From positions 32,921,977 to 32,985,976 of the forward strand of contig NC_089275.1 in the NCBI RefSeq assembly GCF_963678975.1: a stretch of DNA of 64,000 nucleotides, in the 5' to 3' direction. Source of the stretch: Dysidea avara. Its lineage: Eukaryota; Porifera; Demospongiae; Dictyoceratida; Dysideidae. Shown in pieces: positions 20,987 to 31,452 of the stretch (position 1 is the stretch's first letter; every line of letters begins with the position of its first letter). Both the position numbers and the translations under genes were made by a program. The notes beneath the pieces were generated by a model that worked only from the letters and a program-made list of their open reading frames with translations, did not search any database and was not told the origin of the DNA.

Positions 20987-21366
20987 CTCACAGTAGACAC
21001 TTAGTAACAACTACAATACATAATACTGTGCAGATTGCAAGTAGTTAGACATATTTATACAATGCATTGCACAACTGAATGTATTGATTTGCACATGCTC
21101 GTGCTATGCGTACAGTTGTTTATATAAATAATGTCTTAATCACAATTATTAGCTTTGTGAAATGTTAGAGTACTTATACGTAGTAATGGCATTTATTGTA
21201 CACCATACGCTAAGACAGATGGACATGTGCACTTGACTTGCAATTGTCTGTTGACTGCTTTATAATTATGCACTAAGGTAACATGGTCCAACCCTAAAGG
21301 CTTTACTACTGACATGCATGGTAAGTATTGATGGCCACTAGTACTTTTACTTCCTCTCAAGTGGTG
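20987..21366. other. 3' flank of the FReD gene
   Basis: No canonical AATAAA is seen; ATAAATAATG near 21124 is the nearest candidate. Otherwise nothing was recognised. Confidence 0.4.
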
Positions 21367-21374
21367 GCAAAGAG

Positions 21375-21712
21375 TAGGCACCAGCCTATTATGCTTTTAA
21401 TTTTGCCTATTATGCTATGCTCAGTGCTCAAAACGTTTGCCTATTATGCTTACAATTTTTGCCACAGTTCTGATGCTTTGTTAAGAATTTGACTGCATTG
21501 TAAACTATAATAACAGCGATGTCAGATAACTACTTAATGCCATATCAGTGGCATCAACTGTTCTATTATGGTACATAAGTCAACCTTTTTCTGTGGCATG
21601 CATTTTTGCTTACAGTATGACAATTATTCTGCCTATTATGCTAGAATTATGCTTGATGCTTTCAGACACCTATTATGTTCAAAATTATGCCAGCATAATA
21701 GGCTGGTGCCTA
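21375..21712. mobile_element. hAT-type MITE (TAGGCACCAGCC family)
   Basis: The ends are perfect inverted repeats TAGGCACCAGCCTATTATGC. A perfect 8-bp duplication GCAAAGAG lies at 21367-21374 and 21713-21720. The interior is full of CTATTATGC words. Relatives lie at 24491-24903, 36446-36892 and 39357-40549, with fragments at 22415 and around 58357-59512. Confidence 0.92.
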
Positions 21713-21722
21713 GCAAAGAGCC

Positions 21723-21897
<175 letters not shown>

Positions 21898-22074
21898 CAT
21901 GATCTAGATCAATACCTATAGCCTTTTGTGATATATGATATACTACTATGAATTGTTGACTTCTAAGTATAGAGACAAGGTAAAAAAAGAACTTTTATTT
22001 TAACTCCCTATTCTCTGCACTGTTACTCTAGCTATCTACGTATATAATTATAGCCATCTAGCTACCTCTCAGCA

Positions 22075-22222
22075 AGACATCTATGATCATGTTTAGTTGT
22101 TCCAGTTGTAACTGTTGTTCACTGATCTGATTATTTTGTTTGATGATTTGCTTGTCAAGTTGTTCAGTCTGCTCCTGATTGTGATATTGTTCCATGACTT
22201 GTGTGTTTAACTGTATCAATAT
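22075..22222 (-). pseudogene. Collagen first-exon fragment (copy C)
   Basis: Encodes the coiled-coil part of the collagen anchor exon ([20 protein letters not shown] and onward to MIIDVLL) with one Gln deleted. The transmembrane start is missing on one side and the DRNG plus splice donor on the other, where the frame runs into a stop. It is a non-functional relic of copies A and B. The adjoining 22240-22415 resembles their upstream flank. Confidence 0.8.
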
Positions 22223-22414
22223 GGGTTGTCCCACTTTAGGGTATAAACATCAAAGTATGTTCCCTTTTGTCATGCAATCCATGTGGTAGTTTCCCTAGTA
22301 CTCCTATTACCCTTTTTCATCTTCACTTGTGAGGATGCGTTTTTGACAACTTGTTATCCCATAGTGTTGTTACAGCACACAGTAATAATATTCACTATTG
22401 ACTGGTGATTACTC

Positions 22415-22560
22415 TAGGCCTGCGCCTAATGTGCCGGCATAATTTTGAGAATAATAGGTCACCAATTTTGTGAGAATAATTCCAGAATTATAGGATTGTT
22501 ACAGAAATAATTTTAGAACTATCAGACATCCACAGGAATAATCGGCGGAATTAAGGGGCG
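22415..22560. mobile_element. Left-end fragment of a TAGGCACC-family hAT MITE
   Basis: Starts TAGGCCTGCGCCTAATG followed by GCCGGCATAATTTT, the left end of the family described at 21375. No right end or duplication was found. Confidence 0.45.
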
Positions 22561-23708
22561 TGTCTCTTCTTGAATAGTTAGAAGGAAAGTTAAGCTACTA
22601 AGAATGATGTATAGCTGACATTATTATAGGAGTGTTGGCTGAAAAGAGGCTGAAAAGCTTCTAAAAGATCGATTTAATCAGTGTGTGGTACCATCCTATA
22701 TAGTGGTTGTTAGTATGGATACACCCTAATGTGTATAGGCATAGTGTTCCTGTAAGCATGAGTAATCAAGCAGCTGATGTGTTAAGGATGTTGTACCTCT
22801 GCTGAGTTCTGCTGTTATGTTTCTCAAAAGTGACACCTGAAAATGATGACACCTTGATAATTTATTGTTGCTGTTATCTGTGCTTGCACAACTCTTTGTA
22901 AGAGGTTTTGCAATGTACATGATACTTTTACACTGATTACTAACTGCCATCTCTGATTTGGTAAGACTTTAACACAAATTTGTGGGAAAACATCATAGTT
23001 ATATTGACCTTAAGATTGAACTGAGCTAGCTGTGGTATTCCAAAGTTTATAATTATTGATGTATCTATACATAATATTGTTGGAGCTTTACTAGGGTTTA
23101 TCCCTATCAAGTATGACTGAAGTTCAAAATTTCCTTTCTACTTTTCAAAGATGTTATGCACAGCGCTGTAAGAATAGTTCTCAAATACACAAACAATTGA
23201 CTGTTTTGTATAATAGCACCCTACATCCTAGGTTCATTTCCCAGTAGCTAGTAATATAATGATATTATGCCTTAATTACCATAATTATAGGTCCCAGCCC
23301 TTGAAATCCACACAATTAGGCACCATAATGTATTATGGATAATGGAAAAGCAATGTAGAAACAAACTATACAACTAAAATGAAAATAAAGAATGAACAAA
23401 ATCTCATAATACATAATTATAGCTACTAAAGTAAACCCTTGCTTTGTGACCAACTCTTAGACGACCATCTGTTTATAATGATCACATTGCAACTAAATGA
23501 ACCTGTCAAACATACAGCATGCGTACATTGTCAAAATGTTTCTCTAATCAAAATATGCATGTACAGCCCAACACATTATTGTATATACAATTGCAGTTGA
23601 TCCACCAGTAAACCTTCATCAGCATCAAGAGGCTCATTAGTACACATCCTCACCTCCACATCATCCATAGTTAGTAGCCGCTATATCATACAGTACGATA
23701 GTAACTGT
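22560..23708. other. Nothing recognised
   Basis: AT-rich DNA without a supportable gene or repeat boundary. Confidence 0.4.
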
Positions 23709-24490
23709 ATAGTATAGGGACCACAAAGTAGTAGGCGTGGCCCACGAAATAATATCACCCAAAAACCAGCCTCAATTTTCCCTTATGACGATGAGGCAGT
23801 ATTGGTCGGTGAGGTAGCTAAAACTAAACCCAAACACTGAAGCTTTCAGATCGACCCGAAACGATTTCAACAAGTTGCTACTGAATTAAAAAAATATATA
23901 GCTATATTCAGCGGAATTTTCTACTGACTGACTGACTGAGTAAGTAAGTAAGTAACTGACTGACTGATGCCTTCAGACAAGCCGCTGAAGCGTAACTCGA
24001 TAATGGCTAAGGCTATACTGGCTTGATTTTTTCACTGTTCCGACGTCGCTTCGGCCCGACAGGTGCCTTTTGGCATACCGCAGTACGTACAATGCATTCT
24101 TCATGGACTTACCAGTGTCCTCCTTTGTGTCCCATTCATCTTTGCTGGTAGGGAAAGGTGCCGGGTCGATTTGACGCGAGCACGTGATGGCTTCCTTCAA
24201 GACGGAAATCGTCCGTATTTTTCATAGTGGCTATTTTGATTGCAGAGGTACTTTTCAAACAGTTCTTGATTCGTATTGCTGTGTAACGGGTTGAACATAG
24301 CCGGCAGCTAAGAGTAATGGATACTTCATTTTTCAGACGATAATTAATAAAATTGGGGCGCTGCACCATTTCTTTTGGTATGCGTAGATTGTAGAGGTGC
24401 TTCCGGGAAAGTTCTTGATTCGAAATGCTGTGTAACGGGTTGAACATAGCTGATAACGAAGCGTAATGGATACTTCACTTTTCAGACGAT

Positions 24491-24903
24491 TAGGCACCAG
24501 CCAATTATGCTGGCAAAATTTTGAGCATAATAGCATAGATAATATAAGGTATATATTATCTATGATAATAGCTAGGTGCTTGAAAGCATCAAGTAGCATA
24601 ATAGGCAGAATAATTGTCATACGGTAAGCAAAAATGCATGCCACAGAAAAAGGTTGACTTACAATAACAGAACAGTCGATGCCACTGATATGGCATTAAG
24701 TAGTTATCTGACACCAGTGTTATTATAGTTTACAATGTAGCCAAATTCTTGATGCACAATGAGCCAGTACATTTCAGTTGTTCATAAGCCAAAGTTTATC
24801 ATTATCCATTAGAAAGTAACAAAACATGGGAACTGTAGCAAAAAATTTGAGCATAATTATGAGCATAATAGGCAAAATTAAAAGCGTAATAGGCTGGTGC
24901 CTA
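24491..24903. mobile_element. hAT-type MITE (TAGGCACCAGCC family), nested
   Basis: The ends are TAGGCACCAGCC with perfect complement. A perfect duplication CAGACGAT lies at 24483-24490 and 24904-24911. It splits the foldback-bearing repeat at 23709-25319. Confidence 0.92.
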
Positions 24904-25021
24904 CAGACGATAATTGATCATAGCTGGGCCGCGTGGGCGCGCGGTGCCAGTTCAGATGTGGTGTGCGTGGGTTCATCAGTCATAATAAAATTATTTGCAG
25001 AAAAAGTTAACAACAAGCACA

Positions 25022-25312
25022 CGAAAAATTTGGAATTTTCAACTAGAGTAGGCCGGGACCATAACACATCGATAAAAGTACTGAAACAAGTTGGAGTAGT
25101 CCATGATATTAAATCACAGTAAAACAATAAGAAGTGTTATATCCCTATACTGTGCATTTCCGTTATGGTATCTTGAGCACAGTAGGGATATAACACTTCT
25201 TATTGTTTTACTGCATGTGATTTAATATCATGGACTACTCCAACTTGTTTCAGTACTTTTTATCGATGTGCTATGGTCCCTATACTCTAGTTGAAAATTC
25301 CAAATTTTTTCA
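25022..25312. repeat. Hairpin end of foldback-bearing repeat, copy 1
   Basis: The arms are about 135 bp (25027-25162 and 25178-25312) and highly complementary, including CAATAAGAAGTGTTATATCC. The loop contains TTTCCGTTATGGTATCTT. The copy at 55885 carries this loop in the other orientation. Confidence 0.8.
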
Positions 25313-25317
25313 TGTAC

Positions 25318-26165
25318 TTGTCCTTATAAAACTTGGGGTTGTCACAGCAGGTGTTGTCAGTGGGACAGTCAGAACCATCCTATAAGGTGTCAGACAAGTA
25401 ATAATTTGGTCCATAAATTGTTCCAACATTTTTGCCACTTTTTATTCACAGTTGTAATTATCTCCAACAAAGGAATCTGGTGCAGCACCTAATACAGGGA
25501 CACAAGGACAAGCAGAATAAGATGCACGTGAGGGCCCATCATTGATACCAACAGCAAATGACCATAATTATTATGTTGATGTGGATTACCATGAGTAATG
25601 GATAATCTGTCAATGTTATTGGCATTTATGTATCTCCAAAATGCATTGGGTACTCCTTTTTGATAACTTCTAGCCATTCCACAAATCTTTTGATAATTTA
25701 TTCCTTTAGAGGGGAATAGCACAAGACAGCAGCCATCATTGTCATTTGGTGCTCTACAGTAGTTGATTCCATCTCTGGAGCTCATGTTCCATCCAGGTGG
25801 ACATTCATCTCCTCTAGTAATGTTAATACTAGCAATCCTATTCCATCCACCAATATTGCCACATTCTGATCATTGCTCCATGTTACAGAATAAACGATGT
25901 AAAGGATTAATAAGCTAACAATATCTTGACCTGTTGTGAGTTTGTGGATTCTGGCCATAGATCTCTTTAAAAGATACACTAGCTTCTACTCCTTGCTCCA
26001 TATCACAGTATACACGACATAAAGGGTTAGTAAGCCAACAATAGCTACCCTGACCTGTTGTGAGTTTTGGGTTCCATTCATATAAAACTTCTTACAAGAC
26101 TCTCCAGTATAAAAAGGTTGACCAAAATGATAAGTGTCACATTGTTCAGTAGTTGCCACTGCCAT
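25318..26165 (-). pseudogene. Cysteine-rich secreted-type gene, multiply disrupted
   Basis: Starts at an ATG at 26165 (MAVATTEQCDTYHFGQ). Conserved pieces appear in order: ESCKKFY, SYCWLTNPLCRVYCDMEQ, a second partly duplicated copy of that unit, CGNIGGWNRIASINITRGD, ECPPGWNMSSRDGINYC, DGCCLVLFPSKGINYQKICG, ITHGNPHQH, CPCVPVLGAAPDSFVGDNYN, YYLSDTL-stop-DGSDC, then TDNTCCDN. I recall this arrangement from uncharacterised sponge proteins with a GGW-R-A core but know no function. Lesions: frameshifts after MNGT, at HQH and at NYNC; in-frame stops after RSRYC, MEQ and SDTL; an internal duplication; and truncation by the foldback repeat at 25319. At least two stops sit where Trp is expected (TGG to TAG). 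Confidence 0.75.
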
Positions 26166-26799
26166 TTACAGTATTATAAATAGCACTGATTTTGGCATTC
26201 TGACACTTTCACTGCCTGATTGGTAATAAATTAATATAACAGTTTATGTTCTTTTGTCTCTTAGTTACATCCTCAAACTACAAACCATATCCTGACAGTT
26301 CATATACCACAAAATACTTTCTTATACAAACCATGCACTTATTTTAACTACACGTAGCTATTTTTGGTAGTTAAGCTGTTTAAACCCAATTATATATGTT
26401 ATTGCATTCATGCTCTTGTAAGTGCTGTGTAATCATATTCTTCTTTGCTGTGCAAATGTGGAACGTACATCATAACAATAGATGGAGCAAAAGCAAAAAT
26501 ATCCATTTTTATGCTCCATGAAATAATGACAGGTACTTAAATGGCTTCCTTCTGTCACACTGTTCTTTTAAGTAGTGACCATATAAAGTACATCTCAAGA
26601 AGTGTATCTAATTAGTTCTTAAATTAACACGTGTAGACATGCCATGTAAACATGAAATTCAAAAAATGCATTATATAGTATATAATTTTTAACAAAAGTA
26701 TATACCAGTAAATAAAATTGACAAAAACATTGCATAGCTAAGTATTAGCAAATTGTTTAGATGCATAGCTATAGTTACTCCAACAATTTGCATAAAAGC
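26166..26799. other. Nothing recognised
   Basis: AT-rich DNA without a supportable feature. Confidence 0.4.
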
Positions 26800-26899
26800 T
26801 CATATATGGTCATGGTCACCGCTGTCATCAAGTCTGCCATTATTTGGTATTACACCTAGTCTTGATGCGATATCCTGATCACTGGGGTTGTAAGATGCA
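26800..26899 (-). CDS. Possible terminal exon of an unidentified gene
   Basis: After a strong acceptor (TTTTTTCACAG) on the minus strand, 32 codons run to a TGA: ASYNPSDQDIASRLGVIPNN, then GRLDDSGDHDHI. The exon starts one base before a codon boundary. The charged tail looks like the cytoplasmic or disordered end of a protein. No partner exon was identified upstream, so this is only a candidate. Confidence 0.35.
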
Positions 26900-27415
26900 C
26901 TGTGAAAAAAGAGGAATACAAGATGGTATATCTAATGGCTTAAACTATACAAATAATCTCAGTATAGTCTTGCATTATACTAACTATCTTATACTTTAGT
27001 ATAAACCCCATCTTATATTATGGGAAACAGATTATACTTCAGTTTAATACACATTCTTTGTATGGCTTTGTTTACTTAACTAAATGTGATGACTTTTTAG
27101 CTTCACCATCTCATTATTGTTTATGCAGACAGCATGTGACTTAAGATTTTTTTACTGTATCAAACAAAATCATGATGATTTTACAATAAGTACACTTCTG
27201 TTAATCACTATAGCTAGTTTGTTGTGCTAATTTCATATGTACACATTTTCATACGGCAAAGCATATAATACCAGAAAAATTAATTATTCAATTAATTCTT
27301 TCTAAGAGTCATACAAATCCTTGCACAGTTAGCACACCTGCAAAAGTTCGTAGTAATGCTTGTTTAAAATTGAAGGAATCAGTGGTGTGTGCATGCGTAG
27401 AAGATGCAATTAAGT
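26900..27415. other. Nothing recognised
   Basis: AT-rich. It would be intron if the exon at 26800-26899 is real, and promoter for the transcript starting near 27416. Confidence 0.3.
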
Positions 27416-27455
27416 CGCCATCTTTGTCGCTATTGTTGTATCAGAGGTTGTAAAT

Positions 27456-27644
27456 GTGAGTGATAATGACGGTGTATCTCGCAGAGAAAGTGTGCGCGAT
27501 CAGCGCCATTGTCCAATGAGCCATGCTCTGCACGATGATAGTTATGGACCACAACTGTATATCCCTGCTGGCTGTAGTAGTGGTGACTCAAGTGGTGGCA
27601 TGGTGTACAATTCCTACGATGGCAGTGATCAAAAACAGCTCTAG
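27456..27644 (+). other. Short open frame in the first block of the candidate transcript
   Basis: 62 codons, MSDNDGVSRRESVRDQRHCP onward, ending four bases before the GTAAGT donor at 27649. The ORF is hydrophilic and Ser/Gly/Asp-rich, with no family I know. If real, the remaining exons would be 3' UTR. Coding status is undecided. Confidence 0.25.
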
Positions 27645-27947
27645 TTGAGTAAGTATTGGACTAAAATGATAGCTTGTATGATAGGTTTAGCCATATTAAA
27701 TTGTTTATTGTGTATTGTATGACAATGGCCTGCAAATGATTCAACTTTGGTGTTGCTGTGTACTTATTACATATTTTACGAGATATTTTATAACCTGTTA
27801 TCTCAGCTTACGGCGAGGTTTATGGCAGATGACGAGTGGACACAGTTCATCAGCCATCAATGGTAAGAGTATGCATGGTCTGCTCTTATGATTTTGTATA
27901 TTATCTCTTCAGAGGTACAGTTTCTTGTCGGACTTCTTAGTTCTACA

Positions 27948-28777
27948 CAGGGCCGTAGCCAGACTTTTCTCTGGGTAGGTTCTTTAAGAAGAGAAGTGGA
28001 CCTTTTTCGAGGCCCTTTTTATATGGATTACATTGCATTATGGTGTGCGAGGTGTGTGAAACTAGGGGGGTCTAGGGGTATGCCCCCCCCCCAGGAAATT
28101 TTTGGAAAATTGACACTAAAAGGTTGAATTTAGTGGCATTTCAGTCAACAAAATAACAATTTTTAGGTAAGCTCAAGACCAGCTATTTGGATGACACCTG
28201 GGAAATATCTCTACTGCTACTGTAATATTATACCATCTGTGATTATACCATCTGTGTCTATAATATATTGGAATGTCACAGTGAATAAGAATGGGAAAGA
28301 TTGAGCACTCTGTTGGATAATGCATTGAAGCATGGATGCTATTTATGGGCTCTGCATGGGAGGGGCTTGCCCACCAAAAATTTTATATTATGAAAGTTCT
28401 AGTTTAGACAACAAATATGGTTTTGTAAATAAATTAAGTAGTTACATACAGGTTTTAAAGTAAAATGTAATTGTGACTATTCTATTAGAGTGATTGTTCT
28501 ATTAGGGTGGTTGACTGCTCTATTAGAGTATTTCGATCTTGTATTGCATTACAAGCACTGGATGAGCTAGCTACTCAGAGCACTTAATTTAACTTCTTAT
28601 TAATGGTATTTATTAAACTGGAGCTAATGGACTTTTGTTACTGAAAATTTGGACTTGTATACTAAAATTGTGGACCTTTTTGCTAAAATTGTGGACCTTT
28701 TTACTGAAATTGTGGACCTTTTTCACAAGAGGGCGGTTCTTCCGAACCCCCCCGAACCCTCCCTGGCTACGGGCCTG
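27948..28777. mobile_element. MITE with GGCCGTAGCCAG ends and a 5-bp target duplication
   Basis: The ends are CAGGGCCGTAGCCAG and the complement of CAGGCCCGTAGCCAG. A perfect CTACA duplication lies at 27943-27947 and 28778-28782. The interior has three to four tandem copies of an AAATTGTGGACCTTTTT unit (28640-28725) and a CTCTATTAGAG cluster (28475-28535). It splits an exon-like block of the candidate transcript. Confidence 0.8.
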
Positions 28778-29448
28778 CTACAGGTTGTTAGTGTACAACA
28801 TCTGCATTGGTAATTTCCTTCAATGGCAGCCGTTTCCTTTAAAGAATCTGGTAGTGACCATATGTGGACAGTTTTGTTCTTTTTTCACGGAGTTGTTCAA
28901 CTTCATCTTCTTACAGCTGTAAGTACATTAAGCCTGATTGTGTTTTTATTCATTTTCTTTTCAATAGGGTAGGAATTACAAACTTAGTCTCAGTTCTAGG
29001 AGATTCTTCTTATTGCTAACATCTGTAAGTAAGTACACTGAGAGTGTCCAGTATACAATTTATATTTATCTTCGTGTAGGTTTGTGGAACTGATCTCATT
29101 TCTTCTGGGAACCGGTCTCATTTCTTCATGTTTTCCACTACTTTAATCAACAGCCGACAGCTGCTACCTCATGTACGTCTGGCACTGTAAATGAGTTGAG
29201 TGCTTTCAAGAACTTGTTCTATCTTGTTTGTCCTTATTTCACTGACCATGCTTGTATTGCTAACAAAAGTAAATCCACTGAGACTATGTAAATTATATTA
29301 TATTTAGTCTTGTTTCAATTGTACTTAGTGATTACAAGATTCTTGGACTTGGCTATCAGTGTATCAGATGCTTCTTGTGAACTTACGTAACAGACATAAA
29401 AAATGGCCGCGTGGTAGGAGTATTTTGTGAGTTTTGGGTATGGATGAA

Positions 29449-29668
29449 TGTCAGACGAAGATTTTTGAACAGTTATATCTCAGCCAAGAGCGACTATATC
29501 AAACTCTAACTAGCAGGTATGTTTATACATTAGCCAAAAGAATAGGGATTTAACATAAATCAGTGCTTGAATGTACTTATTTTAACACTTTATAACCATA
29601 CCTGCTAGTTACAGCTTGATATCATTGTTCTTGGCTGAGATATGACCATTCAGAAATCTTCGTCTGAT
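29449..29668. repeat. Imperfect inverted repeat (old MITE?)
   Basis: Arms of about 75 bp, for example GTCAGACGAAGATTT...ATCTCAGCCAAGA against its complement at 29620-29668. There is no clear target duplication. Confidence 0.5.
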
Positions 29669-30501
29669 ATTAGCCCAACAAAGTCACATACTAAGTGGCT
29701 GTTTTATGTCTGGTTAGACTTACTGATAACAACTGTAAGTACACCAAGTAATCCAGAATATGAATGATGTTTGCCTCCATTTAGGGTTGTGAGACCTGGT
29801 CTTATCAGACTTGTCTTAGTTCTACGTGGATTGTCAGTCTCAGACTCGGTCTCAGTTTTATAAGATTGTTACAAACTGTAAGTATAATGATTGTTCAGTA
29901 TACGCATTATATTTACCATCTTTAATAGAGTTGTGGGACCTAGCCACCGTTCTACATGGTAATACTAGGTTTCCAGACAAGGTCTCAGTTTTATGAGATT
30001 CTTATTGTTACAAACTGTAAGTCCGACGATTGTCCAGAATACACATTATATTTACCATCTTTGCATTAGAGCTGTGGGACAGTTCTACCAGATGGCTAAC
30101 AGATTGTCACAGAGTTCTACTTGGTGATGATAATACAGGTAATTTGTAATGGAACTTGTGAATTGTATTTACTGTCTTACCTGCTGCAGTTGGATAAAGA
30201 CTGATAAATGGCGAAATTGATTTTATACTGGCCAAGGAGACATTGATTTTACTAGCTGCACCAATTGTAGTTTTAACATAATTACAGAATTAAATTCATT
30301 ACAATAATTATAGAAATTATTTAATTAAGGTAGCCACAGATTATAGGAAAGTAAAAAAGTACAGTAATATAGTACCCAATATATATATGGTTGAAATAGG
30401 CTTAGTATAGTCTGATAATACACCGCACTATACTAGTGATTTAATCCCTAATATATGACCGTCTTAAATGTATTCAATAAGCTTGTTATGGTAAAGTCCT
30501 A

Positions 30502-31129
30502 TCCCATCCAAAAACAGCTTATAGCTGTAAAAAAGTGCGCGTCCAAGTAAATCAGAGTTAACTGCGACAAAAAGTAATGATATCATAATGCGGCCATGTA
30601 CGAGGTGTGCAAGTTGTAAAATTCATATTAGCTAATCAGATAATACAATGTTATTGTTAAAGTGTTAATGAGAACTATGTGATGCTGATAGTTTATAAGT
30701 GTGTGAGCATCTTCATAAATGCCACACAAATTTAATTCTCAATAAAGCAATGTGTATAGATTCTCTGATAGCAATAAATAGTTTGAGTTTGGCCACCTTT
30801 CCTTTGTTCGTAGCATTGCCGTATACAGGAAAGGCGGCCAAACTCAAACTATTTATTGCTATCAGAGAATCTATACACATTGCTTTATTGAGAATTAAAT
30901 TTGTGTGGCATTTATGAAGATGCTCACACACTTAAAAACTATCAGCATCACATAGTTCTCATTAACACTTTAACAATAACATTGTATTATCTGATTAGCT
31001 AATATGAATTTTACAACTTGCACACCTCGTACATGGCCGCATTATGATATCATTACTTTTTGTCGCAGTTAACTCTGCTTTACTTGGACGCGCACTTTTT
31101 TACAGCTATAAGCTGTTTTTGGATGGGAT
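30502..31129. mobile_element. Large foldback element
   Basis: Two arms of about 300 bp (30502-30803 and 30828-31129) are almost perfectly complementary around a 24-bp loop. The ends (CATCCAAAAACAGC..., AGCTGTAAAAAAGTGCGC) resemble those of the smaller foldbacks at 34892, 46545 and 50366. Mirror-image frames on both strands here are arm artefacts. Confidence 0.9.
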
Positions 31130-31252
31130 TTCAATACTTTTTGTTAGAATAAGCAATGCACTGTTGATAACAGTAGGTGAGTTTCCATGGTTTTGACAGA
31201 AACCCCAGATTACAGTCACAGAATATTAAAATATAACTGTAATTTTAGTGGC

Positions 31253-31444
31253 CAGGGCCGCCCACATGGGGGGGGGGGAGGGGGTATTTTCCCCCTGCCC
31301 CAGCCCAAAAGGGGCCCCTTGATTGCCTGTTTAAAGAAAGATCGATATACTCTAACAGAGTAGTCAGGATCTAGACCCTTCCTTGCCCCTGGGCCCCTCT
31401 TTAACTCTTTTCCCTGGGCCCCCTAATTTCTCTGGGCGGCCCTG
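31253..31444. mobile_element. Short hAT-type MITE
   Basis: The ends are CAGGGCCGCCCA and its complement. A perfect duplication TTAGTGGC lies at 31245-31252 and 31445-31452. The interior is strongly GC-rich (G and C runs), unlike its surroundings. Confidence 0.88.
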
Positions 31445-31452
31445 TTAGTGGC

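Larger units (their letters stand above)
23709..25319 (-). mobile_element. Foldback-bearing repeat, copy 1 (interrupted by a hAT MITE)
   Basis: A long repeat shared with 55885-56830 in the opposite orientation. One end reads GTATAGGGACCACAAAG; the other is a hairpin of about 290 bp (25022-25312). The body encodes in both copies a short peptide-like stretch (CSTRYTA..I+N..KSTSAI and SKDEWDTKEDTGKS), broken by frameshifts here. This may be a captured gene fragment or a non-coding relic. The (GACT/AAGT)n simple repeats near 23930-23970 are part of it. The hAT at 24491-24903 inserted later. Confidence 0.6.
27416..30138 (+). ncRNA. Candidate spliced transcript built of duplicated small exons
   Basis: Exon-like blocks bounded by good splice signals: up to 27648; 27829-27862; 27913-27947 continuing at 28783-28918 (interrupted by a transposon); 28968-29024; from 29080 to an unclear end; up to 29734; 29785-29877; 29929-30016; 30070-30138. 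Donors are mostly GTAAGT. The introns after the first are 49-55 bp, like the proven short introns of the receptor gene in this window. Later blocks resemble each other (GTTGTGGGACC start, TTACAAACT then GTAAGT at the end) and the introns share TTTATATTTA and CCAG(A/T)ATAC words. All frames contain stops, so I infer a non-coding RNA or a transcript with a tiny ORF. A YY1-like CGCCATCTT lies at 27416-27424. Confidence 0.4.

Noticed and set aside
30699..30931. Two 72-aa frames on opposite strands with nearly identical proteins
   Set aside because: They are the two arms of the foldback at 30502-31129 read in mirror image.
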